A stretch of DNA of 64,000 bases from Marinihelvus sp963695135 (GTDB lineage Bacteria > Pseudomonadota > Gammaproteobacteria > Xanthomonadales > SZUA-36), in the NCBI GenBank assembly GCA_963695135.1, contig CAVOGA010000001.1, positions 868,001-932,000 on the forward strand, written 5' to 3'. The translations under genes and the position numbers were made by a program. The notes under the pieces were generated by a model. That model had not been told where the DNA came from and did not search any database. It saw only the letters and a program-made list of their open reading frames with translations. Below, one piece after another: positions 38,676 through 48,168 of this stretch (within the stretch, counting starts at the first letter, position 1; every line of letters begins with the position of its first letter).

Positions 38676-39917
38676 GTGACCGACGAAGGTGCGACGGACC
38701 GGCCAACCGCGCAGGACAGTCCACTGCCCATGGCGGGCGTGCGTATTCTCGACCTCGGCACCTTTCTTGCCGGGCCACATGCTGCTTCGATACTTGGCGA
38801 ATTCGGCGCGGAGGTGCTCAAGATCGAGCACCCGGAAGCCGGCGACCCGATGCGCCGCTTCGGCAGCCCCACGCAACACCCCGATCTGACCCTCGCCTTC
38901 CTGACCGAGGCGCGCAACCGCAAGTCCGTGACCCTGGACCTGCGCCAGGCGCGTGGCCGGGAGCTCTTCCTGCAACTGGTCGAAAAGTCCGATGTGCTGA
39001 TTGAGAATTTCCGCCCCGGAACCTTCGAGCAATGGGGTCTGGGCTGGGATGCCCTCAAGGAGACCAACCCGGGCCTGGTGTTTCTGCGCGTCTCCGGCTA
39101 CGGCCAGACCGGGCCTTACCGGCGCCGCTCGGGTTTCGCGCACATCGCGCACGCCTATTCCGGGCTCTCGTACCTGGCCGGCTTTCCGGGTGAGTCGCCG
39201 GTGGTGCCCGGCACCGTGCCCCTGGGTGATTACATTTCCGGGCTGTACGGCGCCATCGGTATCCTCCTGGCCTTGCGCCACCGTGAAAAGACCGGTCGCG
39301 GCCAGGTGATCGACGTGGCCATTTTCGAATCCGTGTTCCGCACGCTGGACGAACTGGCAGCCGCCTACGGCCTGTTCGGCCACGTCCGCGAGCGCGAGGG
39401 CTCCGGCAGCTTTGTCGCTGTGCCCCATGGACATTTCCGCTGCGGCGATGACAAGTGGGTGTCCATCGCCTGCACCACGGACCGCATGTTCGAGCGTCTG
39501 GCCGACGCCATGGGCCGCCCGGAACTCGCCGAGGAAGACATGTACGGTATCCAGAAAAACCGGCTGGCCGCCCGCGAGGCGGTCAACAGCATGGTGGAGA
39601 CCTGGGTCGCCAGCGAGCCGCGCGCGGAGATCATGCGCCGTTGCCTGCAGGCTCAGGTGCCCTCGGGCAACGTCAACAGCATCGAGGACATCTTCAACGA
39701 CGAGCATTTCAGGGCCCGCGGCACGCTGGCCCGGGTGGATGTGCCGGGGGTGGGCGAGGTGACGGTGCCCGGCGTGCTGCCGCATCTGTCGAAAACCCCC
39801 GGGCGCATCAGCGGGCTCGGCCCGCCGCTGGGCAACGCCACCGACGAGGTGCTGCGCGAGCTGCTGGGGCTGGCAGAGGCGGAGATCGCAGCATTGCGCG
39901 ACGGCAAGGTGATCTGA
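38676..39917 (+). CDS. CaiB/BaiF CoA transferase, SmtA/SmtB-like (succinyl-CoA:malate type)
   Basis: 413 residues from a GTG at 38676 with AGGAGG five bases upstream. The family III fold is evident: VRILDLGTFLAGPHAASILG, EVLKIEHPEAGDPMRRFG, RNRKSVTLDLR, LIENFRPGTFEQWGLGWDAL, VSGYGQTGPY and GRGQVIDVAIFES. It is a close paralogue of the next gene, and such pairs (SmtA and SmtB) form a hetero-oligomer in the 3-hydroxypropionate bicycle that transfers CoA from succinyl-CoA to malate, giving malyl-CoA. The adjacent mct, mcl and mch genes make that function likely, but the substrate is inferred from context. Other dicarboxylate CoA transferases share these motifs. The frame is intact. Confidence 0.75.
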   Translation: MTDEGATDRPTAQDSPLPMAGVRILDLGTFLAGPHAASILGEFGAEVLKIEHPEAGDPMRRFGSPTQHPDLTLAFLTEARNRKSVTLDLRQARGRELFLQLVEKSDVLIENFRPGTFEQWGLGWDALKETNPGLVFLRVSGYGQTGPYRRRSGFAHIAHAYSGLSYLAGFPGESPVVPGTVPLGDYISGLYGAIGILLALRHREKTGRGQVIDVAIFESVFRTLDELAAAYGLFGHVREREGSGSFVAVPHGHFRCGDDKWVSIACTTDRMFERLADAMGRPELAEEDMYGIQKNRLAAREAVNSMVETWVASEPRAEIMRRCLQAQVPSGNVNSIEDIFNDEHFRARGTLARVDVPGVGEVTVPGVLPHLSKTPGRISGLGPPLGNATDEVLRELLGLAEAEIAALRDGKVI

Positions 39918-39960
39918 GCGCGTTCCGTTGAACACGCAAGGAATGGTGGAGAAGCACGGC

Positions 39961-41202
39961 ATGGCGAAAGGCAAGCAAGACCAGCAAAGCACCAGCAGCG
40001 GCGATCTGCCCCTGTCCGGTGTCCGCGTGCTGGACCTGGCCACGGTGATTGCCGGGCCTTACTCGGCGGGCATCATGGGGGAGTTCGGGGCCGAGGTGCT
40101 GAAGATCGAGCAGCCCAGGGGCGGTTGCTCCCTGCGCAAGTTCGGCACACCGACCTCCGTCAACGACACGCTGACCTGGCTCAGCGAGGCGCGCAACAAG
40201 AAATCGGTCACCCTGGACCTGCGCACGCCGGAAGGTGCGGACATCCTGAAGTCGCTGGTGGCGGAGGCGGATGTGCTGGTGGAGAACTTCCGGCCCGGCA
40301 CCATGGAGCGCTGGGGCATCGGCTGGGAAACCCTGCACGAGATCAATCCCGGGCTGGTCATGCTGCGGGTCACCGGCTATGGCCAGACCGGGCCCTATGC
40401 GGACCGCCCCGGTTTCGCGCGGGTCGCGCACGCCGTCGGCGGCCTGGCTTATCTTTCCGGCATGCCCAAGGGCGTGCCGGTCACGCCCGGCTCCACGACC
40501 CTGGGTGACTACATGACCGGGCTCTATGGCTGCATTGGCATCCTCATGGCGCTGCGTTACCGGGACGCAACCGGGGAGGGCCAGTATATTGACGCGAGCC
40601 TCTACGAAAGCGTGTTTCGCTGCACCGACGAACTCGCGCCGGCCTACGGCATGTACGGCGTGGTGCGCGAGCGCCGCGGGCCGAACAACAACTATTTCGC
40701 CTGTCCGAACGGGCATTTCCCTACCAGCGACGGCAAGTGGGTGGCCATCAGCTGCGCCACGGACAAGCTGTTTGTGCGCCTCACCGAGGCGATGGAGCGG
40801 CCGGAACTGGCTGCCGAGCATGTCTACGGCAACCAGGAGGTGCGCCTGGAGAGTTACCACGATGTGAACGAGATCGTCCGTGACTGGGCCGGTTCACTGA
40901 CCCGTGACCAGGTGCTTGAGCGCTGTTTTGCCACCGGTGCGCCGGCGGGCCCGCTCAACTCCATCGCGGATATTTTCGGCGATCGCCAGTTTCATGCCCG
41001 GGCGACGCTGGTGGCCGTCGAAGATGAGGACGTTGGGGAGACCATCATGGTGCCCGCGGTGATGCCTCGCTTGTCGGAAACGCCCGGCGAAATACGCCAT
41101 CTCGGGCCGCGCCTCGGCGCGCATACCGACGAGGTGCTCAGCGACATCCTGGGCCTGGACGATGACGCTATTGCCGAACTGCGCGCCAAAAATGTCGTTT
41201 GA
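39961..41202 (+). CDS. CaiB/BaiF CoA transferase, SmtA/SmtB-like partner
   Basis: 413 residues from the ATG at 39961, with GGAG ten bases upstream; starts at 39928 (TTG) and 39943 (ATG) are also in frame. Key segments: VRVLDLATVIAGPYSAGIMG, EVLKIEQPRGGCSLRKFG, RNKKSVTLDLR, LVENFRPGTMERWGIGWETL, VTGYGQTGPYADRPGFARVAH and GEGQYIDASLYES. It aligns with the preceding protein over its whole length, which fits the two-subunit SmtAB enzyme. Malyl-CoA made by this enzyme would be cleaved by Mcl, two genes downstream. The spacing to its neighbours is short (43 bp before, 9 bp after), so it is in one operon. The substrate remains an inference. Confidence 0.75.
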   Translation: MAKGKQDQQSTSSGDLPLSGVRVLDLATVIAGPYSAGIMGEFGAEVLKIEQPRGGCSLRKFGTPTSVNDTLTWLSEARNKKSVTLDLRTPEGADILKSLVAEADVLVENFRPGTMERWGIGWETLHEINPGLVMLRVTGYGQTGPYADRPGFARVAHAVGGLAYLSGMPKGVPVTPGSTTLGDYMTGLYGCIGILMALRYRDATGEGQYIDASLYESVFRCTDELAPAYGMYGVVRERRGPNNNYFACPNGHFPTSDGKWVAISCATDKLFVRLTEAMERPELAAEHVYGNQEVRLESYHDVNEIVRDWAGSLTRDQVLERCFATGAPAGPLNSIADIFGDRQFHARATLVAVEDEDVGETIMVPAVMPRLSETPGEIRHLGPRLGAHTDEVLSDILGLDDDAIAELRAKNVV

Positions 41203-41211
41203 GCGCGACCG

Positions 41212-42435
41212 GTGACTAAAGGCATTCTGGACGGCCTGCGCGTGGTGGAGGGCAGCGCCTTCGTGGCCGCGCCGCTGGGTGGCATGACCCTGGCCCAGCT
41301 CGGCGCCGAGGTCATCCGTTTCGACCCGATCGGTGGCGGACTCGACTACGGCCGCTGGCCACTGGCGCCGGACAGCCGGGAGAGCCTGTTCTGGGCCGGG
41401 CTCAACAAGGGCAAAAAGTCCATCGCCGTGGATTTCCGCCGGCCGGAAGGCCGTGAGCTGCTAACGCGCCTGATCACCCTGCCGGGTGCGGACGGCGGCA
41501 TTTTCAGCACCAATTTTCCGGCCCGCGGCTGGCTGGATTTCGACGCACTTAAGGCCGGCCGCGAAGACCTGATCATGATCAATCTCGTCGGACGGCGGGA
41601 CGGCGGCTCGGAGGTCGACTACACCGTCAACCCGCAGCTCGGCCTGCCCGCCATCACCGGGCCGGAGGATGATCCGGGTCCGGTCAATCACGTGCTGCCG
41701 GCCTGGGACCTGATCGCCGGGCAGATGATGGCCACCGCCGTGCTCGCCGCCGAGCGGCACCGTGGCCGCACCGGCCAGGGCCAGTACGTACGGCTGGCGC
41801 TGAAGGACATCGCCGCCGCCACGCTGGGACACCTGGGCATGATCGCCGAGGCCAGCCTGATCGATGAGGACCGCCCGAAGCAGGGCAACTACCTGTTCGG
41901 CGCCTTCGGCCGTGATTTTGAAACCCGCGACGGCCACCGCGTGATGGTGGTGGGACTGACCTCTTCCCAGTGGCGCTGCCTGCTGACAGCGACCGGGCTC
42001 GACGCACAGGTAGCGGCCCTGGGCGAGCGCCTGGGTCTTAATCTCGACGAGGAAGGTGACCGTTACCGGGCCCGCCGCGAGCTGGCCGGGCTGGTCGCGG
42101 CGTGGGTCGCGGCCCGTGACATTTCGACGATAGCCGAAATATTCACCGAGCACCGTGTCACCTGGGCGCCGTACCGCACGCTGCGCGAAGCGCTGGCACA
42201 GGACCCGGACTGCTCTGCGGACAACCCCATGTTTCAACGGGTGGAGCAACCCGGCGTGGGTGCATGGCTGGTGCCGGGCTCGCCGATCGAATTCGGGGCC
42301 GTGCCCCGGCTGCCGCCGGCCCGTGCCCCGCGCCTGGGCGAGCACAGCGACGAGATCTGCCTGGAGCTGCTGGGCATGGACGAGGGCGAGCTCGGCCGCC
42401 TGCGGGATGCGGGAATCGTCGCCGGACCGGCGTAA
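41212..42435 (+). CDS. mct: Mesaconyl-CoA C1-C4 CoA transferase
   Basis: 407 residues from a GTG nine bases after the previous stop. Family III CoA transferase with a distinct N-terminus, LRVVEGSAFVAAPLGGMTLA and RFDPIGGGLDYGRWPLAPD. The segments MINLVGRRDGGSEVDYTVNP, VNHVLPAWDLIAGQMMA, ALKDIAAATLGHLGMIAE (containing the likely catalytic Asp) and HRVTWAPYRTLREALAQDPD follow. As I recall it, Chloroflexus Mct has almost the same sequence in these blocks and the same length. Mct moves CoA within mesaconate from C1 to C4 without a free acid acceptor, a reaction used only in the glyoxylate-assimilating half of the 3-hydroxypropionate bicycle. This gene is therefore the best single marker of the pathway here. 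Confidence 0.88.
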   Translation: MTKGILDGLRVVEGSAFVAAPLGGMTLAQLGAEVIRFDPIGGGLDYGRWPLAPDSRESLFWAGLNKGKKSIAVDFRRPEGRELLTRLITLPGADGGIFSTNFPARGWLDFDALKAGREDLIMINLVGRRDGGSEVDYTVNPQLGLPAITGPEDDPGPVNHVLPAWDLIAGQMMATAVLAAERHRGRTGQGQYVRLALKDIAAATLGHLGMIAEASLIDEDRPKQGNYLFGAFGRDFETRDGHRVMVVGLTSSQWRCLLTATGLDAQVAALGERLGLNLDEEGDRYRARRELAGLVAAWVAARDISTIAEIFTEHRVTWAPYRTLREALAQDPDCSADNPMFQRVEQPGVGAWLVPGSPIEFGAVPRLPPARAPRLGEHSDEICLELLGMDEGELGRLRDAGIVAGPA

Positions 42436-42480
42436 CAGACAATAACCCTACACACGACCAAGCACCGGGAGCGCTAAACC

Positions 42481-43524
42481 ATGAAACTGCCCATTGATTT
42501 CTACAAGCCGCTGGCCGTCGGAGCGCCGGCGCCGCTGCGCGAGCGCCCCGTGCGGCCCGAGCGCATGATCCATTTCTTTCCGCCGCACATTGAGAAGATC
42601 CGTGCCCGGGCGCCGGAGCTGGCGAAATCCGTGGATGTGATGTGTGGCAACCTGGAGGACGCGATTCCCATCGAATCCAAGGATGCCGCGCGGCAGGGGT
42701 TTATCGAACTGGGGCGCAACGCGGATTTTGGCGACACGGCGCTGTGGGTGCGGGTCAACGCCCTGGACAGTCCCTGGTTCCTCGACGACGTGATGGAAAT
42801 TGTCGCAGCAGTCGGTGACCGGCTGGACGTGCTGATGATCCCGAAAGCCGAAGGGCCCTGGGATATCCACTACGTCGATCAGTTGCTGGCCCAGCTCGAG
42901 GCGCGCCACAAGCTCAAGAAGCCTATTCTGCTGCACGCGCTGCTGGAAACGGCCCAGGGCGTCACCAATATCGAGGCCATCGCCGGCGCCAGCCCGCGCA
43001 TGCACGGGCTTAGCCTCGGGCCGGCGGACCTGGCCGCCTCGCGCGGCATGAAGACCACCCGCATCGGCGGCGGCCACCCGGGCTACGGTGTGCTGGCGGA
43101 CCCGGAAGAAGGGCAGGCCAGGCGCAGTTTCTACCAGCAGGATCTGTGGCACTACACGGTGGCGCGCATGGTGGATGCCTGCCGCACCTTCGGCATCGGC
43201 GCGTTTTACGGGCCGTTCGGCGACATTGCCGACGAGGCCGGCTGCGAGGCCCAGTTCCGCAACGCCTTCCTGATGGGCTGCACCGGCGCCTGGTCGCTGG
43301 CGCCCAGCCAGATACCCATCGCCCGCCGCGTGTTCAGCCCGGACCCGGAGGAGGTGCGCTTCGCCAGGCGTATTCTCGACGCCATGCCGGACGGCTCCGG
43401 GGTGGCCATGATCGACGGCAAGATGCAGGATGATGCGAGCTGGAAGCAGGCCAAGGTGATGGTCGACCTGGCGCGGCTGGTCGCGCAACGCGACACGGAA
43501 CTGGCCGCGGCCTACGGCTTTTAG
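42481..43524 (+). CDS. mcl: Malyl-CoA / beta-methylmalyl-CoA / citramalyl-CoA lyase
   Basis: 347 residues, CitE/HpcH family TIM barrel. It starts MKLPIDFYKPLAVGAPAP and contains RPERMIHFFPPHIEKIRAR, CGNLEDAIPIESKDAAR, FGDTALWVRVNALDSPW, MIPKAEGPWDIHYVDQ, LLETAQGVTNIEAIAGASPR, SLGPADLAASRGMKTTRIGG and the late DGSGVAMIDGKMQDDASWKQ. These are the segments of the trifunctional Mcl of Chloroflexus and its proteobacterial relatives, including the Glu and Asp that bind Mg2+. It can condense glyoxylate with propionyl-CoA, and cleave malyl-CoA and citramalyl-CoA. It sits between mct and mch. Confidence 0.93.
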   Translation: MKLPIDFYKPLAVGAPAPLRERPVRPERMIHFFPPHIEKIRARAPELAKSVDVMCGNLEDAIPIESKDAARQGFIELGRNADFGDTALWVRVNALDSPWFLDDVMEIVAAVGDRLDVLMIPKAEGPWDIHYVDQLLAQLEARHKLKKPILLHALLETAQGVTNIEAIAGASPRMHGLSLGPADLAASRGMKTTRIGGGHPGYGVLADPEEGQARRSFYQQDLWHYTVARMVDACRTFGIGAFYGPFGDIADEAGCEAQFRNAFLMGCTGAWSLAPSQIPIARRVFSPDPEEVRFARRILDAMPDGSGVAMIDGKMQDDASWKQAKVMVDLARLVAQRDTELAAAYGF

Positions 43525-43537
43525 GCGGGCGGTCAGC

Positions 43538-44608
43538 ATGAGCGATACAGGCGTGAGCGACAAAACCGAATCAGGCAACTTCTTTGAGGACTTCCGTGTC
43601 GGCCAGGAGCTGGTGCACGCCACGCCGCGCACTGTTACCGAGGGCGATGTTGCGGTTTACCAGGCCCTGTTCGGACCGCGCTTTGCCCTGCAGTCCAGTT
43701 CGACGTTTGCCGAACAGCTGGGCTATGCGCAGCGACCGGTCGATGACCTGCTGACCTTTCACCTGGTATTCGGCAAAACCGTGCCGGATATCTCGCTGAA
43801 CGCACTGGCCAACCTGGGCTATGCCGGCGGTCGCTTCCTTACGCCCGTCTATCCCGGGGATACCCTGTCTGCTGTCTCCCATGTCACCGGCCTCAAGCAG
43901 AACAGCAACGGTAAAACCGGCGTGGTCTGGGTGCACACGCGCGGCGTGAATCAACGCGACGAGCCGGTGCTTGAATACGCTCGCTGGGCCATGGTGCGCA
44001 AGCGCGATGCGGGTTCGCCGGCACCGGAGCCGGTGGTGCCGGAGCTTGCCGATGCCGTGCCCATGTCCTCGCTGGACTCGCCCTGGCGCTTCCGCGACGG
44101 CTATGACACGGCCAGCGCCGGCAGCCCGCACCTCTGGGAAGACTACGCGGTTGGCGAACGCATCGATCACATGGACGGCATGACCATTGAAGAAGCCGAC
44201 CACATGCAGGCCTGCCGCCTGTTCCAGAACACGGCAAGGGTGCATTTCAACCAGCACGTGGAAGCCGAGGGGCGCTTCGGCCGGCGGATCGTCTACGGCG
44301 GCTACCTGATCAGCCTGGCCCGGTCGCTGTCATGCAACGGCCTGGCCAACGCCCAGAGCATCGCCGCCATCAACGGCGGCCGTCACGTGGCGCCGACCTT
44401 TGCCGGCGACACGATCTACGCCTGGTCGGAGGTGCTGGATAAGGCGCCGCTGGCGCGCACAAACACGACCGGCGCCCTGCGACTGCGCACGGTGGCCTGC
44501 AAGAATCGCTCCTGCGCCGACTTTCCTTACCAGGATGCCGAGGGGGCATTTGACCCGTCGGTGGTGCTCGACCTGGATTACACGGTGTTGATTCCGCGCC
44601 GGCAATAA
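43538..44608 (+). CDS. mch: Beta-methylmalyl-CoA dehydratase (mesaconyl-C1-CoA hydratase)
   Basis: 356 residues with two hot-dog (MaoC) domains. The N-terminal part has NFFEDFRVGQELVHATPRTV, FGKTVPDISLNALANLGYAG and GVVWVHTRGVNQRDEPVLEY. The C-terminal part has LWEDYAVGERIDHMDGMTIE, RLFQNTARVHFNQHVEAEGR, GRRIVYGGYLISLARSLSCN and SIAAINGGRHVAPTFAGDTI. These match Mch of Chloroflexus and the related dehydratase of the ethylmalonyl-CoA pathway. It converts beta-methylmalyl-CoA, formed by Mcl from propionyl-CoA and glyoxylate, to mesaconyl-C1-CoA, the substrate of Mct. It is the last gene of the operon, 13 bp after mcl. The ethylmalonyl-CoA pathway alone would not need mct or meh, which are both present here. 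Confidence 0.92.
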   Translation: MSDTGVSDKTESGNFFEDFRVGQELVHATPRTVTEGDVAVYQALFGPRFALQSSSTFAEQLGYAQRPVDDLLTFHLVFGKTVPDISLNALANLGYAGGRFLTPVYPGDTLSAVSHVTGLKQNSNGKTGVVWVHTRGVNQRDEPVLEYARWAMVRKRDAGSPAPEPVVPELADAVPMSSLDSPWRFRDGYDTASAGSPHLWEDYAVGERIDHMDGMTIEEADHMQACRLFQNTARVHFNQHVEAEGRFGRRIVYGGYLISLARSLSCNGLANAQSIAAINGGRHVAPTFAGDTIYAWSEVLDKAPLARTNTTGALRLRTVACKNRSCADFPYQDAEGAFDPSVVLDLDYTVLIPRRQ

Positions 44609-44691
44609 AGGCTACGATCCAGCGCATTGGCTTGTCTTTGCCGGTTTAATGCGTACGCTAGGGCATTCGGCAGGTTCAGGGGAGGCGCGCA

Positions 44692-46915
44692 GTGTCTTTA
44701 GTCGGTGAACTCAAGCGCCGCAATGTTCTCCGGGTTGCCGCTGCCTACCTGGTAACGGCCTGGTTGCTGATCCAGGTGGCCGAAACCATCTTCCCCCTGT
44801 TTGGCATGGGCGACGCGCCTGCCCGCCTGGTGGTGGTTATCCTCGCCATCGGGTTTGTTCCGGCCATGATTTTCGCCTGGGTATTCGAGTTCACCCCGGA
44901 CGGGTTGAAGCGCGATGCCGACGTGGACCGTTCGACGCCCGCTATACGTGACTCGGGCAAGAAGCTCGACAAACTGATCATGGCGATACTCGCGCTGGCG
45001 CTGCTGTATTTTGCGGTCGACAAATTTCTCCTGACCCCGGAACGTGAAGCCAAAATCGTCGAGCAGGCAATGAAAGCCGGCGCGGAGCAGGCCCTGCAGG
45101 CGGAAAGCCCGGGCGAGTTGGACCAGCTGGCCGAAAAGTCGATTGCGGTGCTGCCTTTTGTTACCCGCAGCAGCCAGGCGGACACGCAGTTTTTTGCCGA
45201 TGGCATGCACGATGACCTGCTGACCCGCCTGGCCAATATCGGCTCGCTGAAGGTGATTTCACGAACCTCGGTGATGAAGTACCGCGGCCTTGAGCGGAAT
45301 ATGCGCGAAATCGGCGAGGAACTGGGCGTAAGCACCATCCTCGAAGGGGGCGTGCAGCAGTCCGGGAACTCCGTGCGGATTAACATGCAGTTGATTGATG
45401 CACAGACCGATGAACACCTCTGGGCGCAAACCTATGATCGCGAACTCACCCTGGAAAATGTCTTTGCGATCCAGAGCGAGATTGCCGAGGCCATCGCCGC
45501 GCAGCTCGAAACCACGCTGACGCCCGTTGAAGCGGTGCGGGTGCGCGAAACACCCACCCTGAATTTTGCCGCCCACGAGGCCTATATTCGCGGCAAACAG
45601 CTGTTCGCGCTGGCCACCTTTGATGCCCTGGAAAAGGCCACGGGGGAATTTGAAACCGCGCTGGAGCTGGACCCCGATTTTGTGCAGGCGCGGGTCGCCC
45701 TGGCCTACGCCTGGGTGAAACGCGCCAGCGTCGGCTCCAACACCACCCAGGAAATGCTCGACAATGGCCTCGCGCATATTGAGCGGGCGGTGGCGGAGGA
45801 TCCGGGCTACGCATTCGGCCAGGCGGTGCTGGGTAACTATCATGCAGGTCCAGAACCTGCCGGGGGCGGAAGAGACCATTCTGCGCGCGATTGAAATGAA
45901 CCCGAACAACGTGGATACCCTGGAGCTGTACGCCGGCGTGCTGCGCTCGGAAGCCCGTTTCGAGGATTCACTGCCCATTATCAACCGGGCGCTGGTGCTG
46001 GACCCCCTGTCGGTCAACCTGTTTCATGAGCTGGGCCGGGCGCTGACCTTCCGGGGCAGGTTTGAAGAGGCCGAAGTGGCCTTCAACCGGATCTCGCAGA
46101 TCAACCCGGGCAACCCCTATGCCGCCCATGGCGCCGGCATGGCGAGCATCATGAGCGGGCAAATGGCCAGGGCCGCCTACTGGTCGGATGAGGCGGCTTT
46201 GATAGACGGGGACGATTTCGAAAACCCGGCTACCTCGGCTTACATTTACCTGTCACTGGGGAAAACCGAAATCGCCCGGCGGCGGGTGGAAGAGGCCATC
46301 GCCATGGGGCCCAATGAGCCCTATCCCTTGTCGGCGCTGGCGGTTTACCTGTACGAGACCGGGGATCGTGACAGGGCGCTCGCCATTGCGCGTTCGGCGC
46401 TCACCAGCCAGCTCGAGGACCGCTGGGGCTCGGAAAGCGTCTTTCTGCAGTTACTGCAAATCGAGGCCATTGAATCCGGCGTCTATGACGAGGCGCTGGC
46501 CTGGTTCCGCCGGCTGATACCGGAGTGCCTGGGGGCCGAACCGGAGCTGAATGCGGGCAACATCACAAAGGCAGTGGACCTCGCACACCTGCTGATGCTG
46601 TCCGGTGATGCCGCCGAGGCAGGGGTTCTGCTCCAGTCCATCGTGAGCCGGTACGATGAACTCTATGCGCGCGGCGCATCGAATTATCCGCTGGGCATCG
46701 CCAAGGTAGAGGCCCTGACCCTGCTTGGACAACCCCAGGAGGCGCTGGCGGCATTGCAGGAACTGGTGGATGACGGGTGGCGTATGAACTGGCGTTGGCA
46801 CACGGAGTTCAACCCAGACCTCGCTTCACTGCAGGGCGACCTGCGGTACCAGGCCATCGTGAACGGAATCGAAGCGGATATCGACGCCCAGCTGGCAGCA
46901 GATCCCGTGCACTAA
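44692..46915 (+). CDS. TolB/FlgO-like domain and TPR membrane protein (one frame break)
   Basis: About 740 residues from a GTG with GGAGG six bases upstream. Two or three N-terminal helices (VAAAYLVTAWLLIQVAETIF, LVVVILAIGFVPAMIFAWVF, LIMAILALALLYFAVDKFLL) precede a TolB/FlgO-like domain (KSIAVLPFVTRSSQADTQFF, LLTRLANIGSLKVISRTSVM, NMREIGEELGVSTILEGGVQ). From ~residue 290 come tetratricopeptide repeats. The architecture is shared with proteins often labelled adenylate-cyclase-like or winged-helix TPR proteins, but no cyclase or DNA-binding domain is visible here. The frame breaks near 45843-45847, within the repeats, by one extra base. The role may be signalling or envelope-associated; it is unknown. 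Confidence 0.75.
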
Positions 46916-47091
46916 AAGCGACTTTTCGGTTGAATCCGAACAGGGCCGGTGCTGATCAAGGCGCCGAAAAAGACGCCATTGACGGATTGGTGACCGGAAG
47001 TACCAGAGCGCAGCATTACGAAGGCACCAAGGATTGACCATTCAGACAATAAAGAATAGCTTAGATCCAGTCTTGATTCGGGAGTGGCAGG

Positions 47092-48168
47092 GTGAAACCG
47101 GTGTTTGTCTGGTCGGTGATCTTCTTGGTTCTGGTCAGCAAAGAAGCGATCTCTGATGAAGTTGTTTTGCAGGACTGGGAGACCTACACGCAGCCCACCC
47201 TGATCAACAGCGAGCGCGCCAAAATTCCGGGAGCCATGCATGCGCAGGATGTCGAAGGCTGGGTTGATTTGGAGGTCACTGTGGGGCTTGATGGGACGGC
47301 CCACAGCCCGCGCATAATAGAGACCAGCATTGCCGGTATATTCGACAAGGCTACCCTGGAAGCCGTCAACAAGTGGCGCTTTGAACCGGCAACCATCAAC
47401 GGTAAGCCCGTCGAGGCCACCTTTACCGCACGCCAGACCTTCTACTTCAAAGACAATCGCGATGGCGTGACAGAGGCTTTCTTCAGGCGCGCGAGCGGAA
47501 TCAGCCGGGCCTTGGCTAAGGGTGACCTTGTAACGGCCGATAAAAAAATTCAGCAACTTGACGAGAAGCGACGCCGAACATTGGCCGAAGGCGTCTATAT
47601 GGACCTCTTCAAATCAACCTATTATGAAAAATCCGGTGACACGCAATCAGCACTGCAACACCTCAACAGGGCACTCGGCTCCGCTGACAACAATATACCC
47701 AAGCCGGTTCGGGAACATTTGCTGCGTTCAGCGGTGAATTTGAACGCTGAGCAGCGCAACTTCGCCAGCGCATTGAATCGCTACGGGGAGCTCGAGGGCT
47801 TGATGGGCCAGCTCCCGGCAGATGATCCTGCCAAATTGGAGGCTTTGGCCATCCAATCGATTATCGCGGGCGATGAGACTCTGGAATGGGAGGCGATTCT
47901 TGAGCATTGCAAGGAATGCGATCGTGAGACCTACTCCTGGTCGCATCCTTTACTGCGCAATCAGTTCACTGTTTCAACAGTGCCCGACAGTCTGGAGGAG
48001 ACGCAGCTGCGCTGTGGAGACCGCTTCCAGTATTTTCGGCTCAGGCAGGGCGAAACCTACGTGGTCCCCGGATTGGGTGCGGATTGCTTTTTTCACACCC
48101 AGGGCTGGCAGCCGGTGAGTTTCAGTTTTATCGAACTGCCTGCGGCTGAAGCCGTGGGGTCAGAGTAA
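47092..48168 (+). CDS. Exported protein with TonB-C-terminal-like domain and TPR-like region
   Basis: 358 residues from a GTG with GGAG seven bases upstream. The signal peptide is FVWSVIFLVLVSKEAIS. Residues ~45-120 resemble the C-terminal domain of TonB: GWVDLEVTVGLDGTAHSPRI, FDKATLEAVNKWRFEPATIN and GKPVEATFTARQTFYF. A helical region with TPR character (GDTQSALQHLNRALGSADNN, QRNFASALNRYGELEGLMG) follows. The gene ends in AVGSE-stop, where the last codons GGG-TCA-GAG-TAA are the first bases of the REP element at 48156, so the original C-terminus was probably replaced. Not a normal TonB, since the membrane anchor and Pro-rich spacer are missing. Confidence 0.7.
   Translation: MKPVFVWSVIFLVLVSKEAISDEVVLQDWETYTQPTLINSERAKIPGAMHAQDVEGWVDLEVTVGLDGTAHSPRIIETSIAGIFDKATLEAVNKWRFEPATINGKPVEATFTARQTFYFKDNRDGVTEAFFRRASGISRALAKGDLVTADKKIQQLDEKRRRTLAEGVYMDLFKSTYYEKSGDTQSALQHLNRALGSADNNIPKPVREHLLRSAVNLNAEQRNFASALNRYGELEGLMGQLPADDPAKLEALAIQSIIAGDETLEWEAILEHCKECDRETYSWSHPLLRNQFTVSTVPDSLEETQLRCGDRFQYFRLRQGETYVVPGLGADCFFHTQGWQPVSFSFIELPAAEAVGSE

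Noticed and set aside
42481..44608. Ethylmalonyl-CoA pathway instead of the 3-hydroxypropionate-bicycle module
   Set aside because: mcl- and mch-type genes occur in both, but mct, meh and the SmtAB-like pair do not belong to the ethylmalonyl-CoA pathway, and no crotonyl-CoA carboxylase/reductase is present here.
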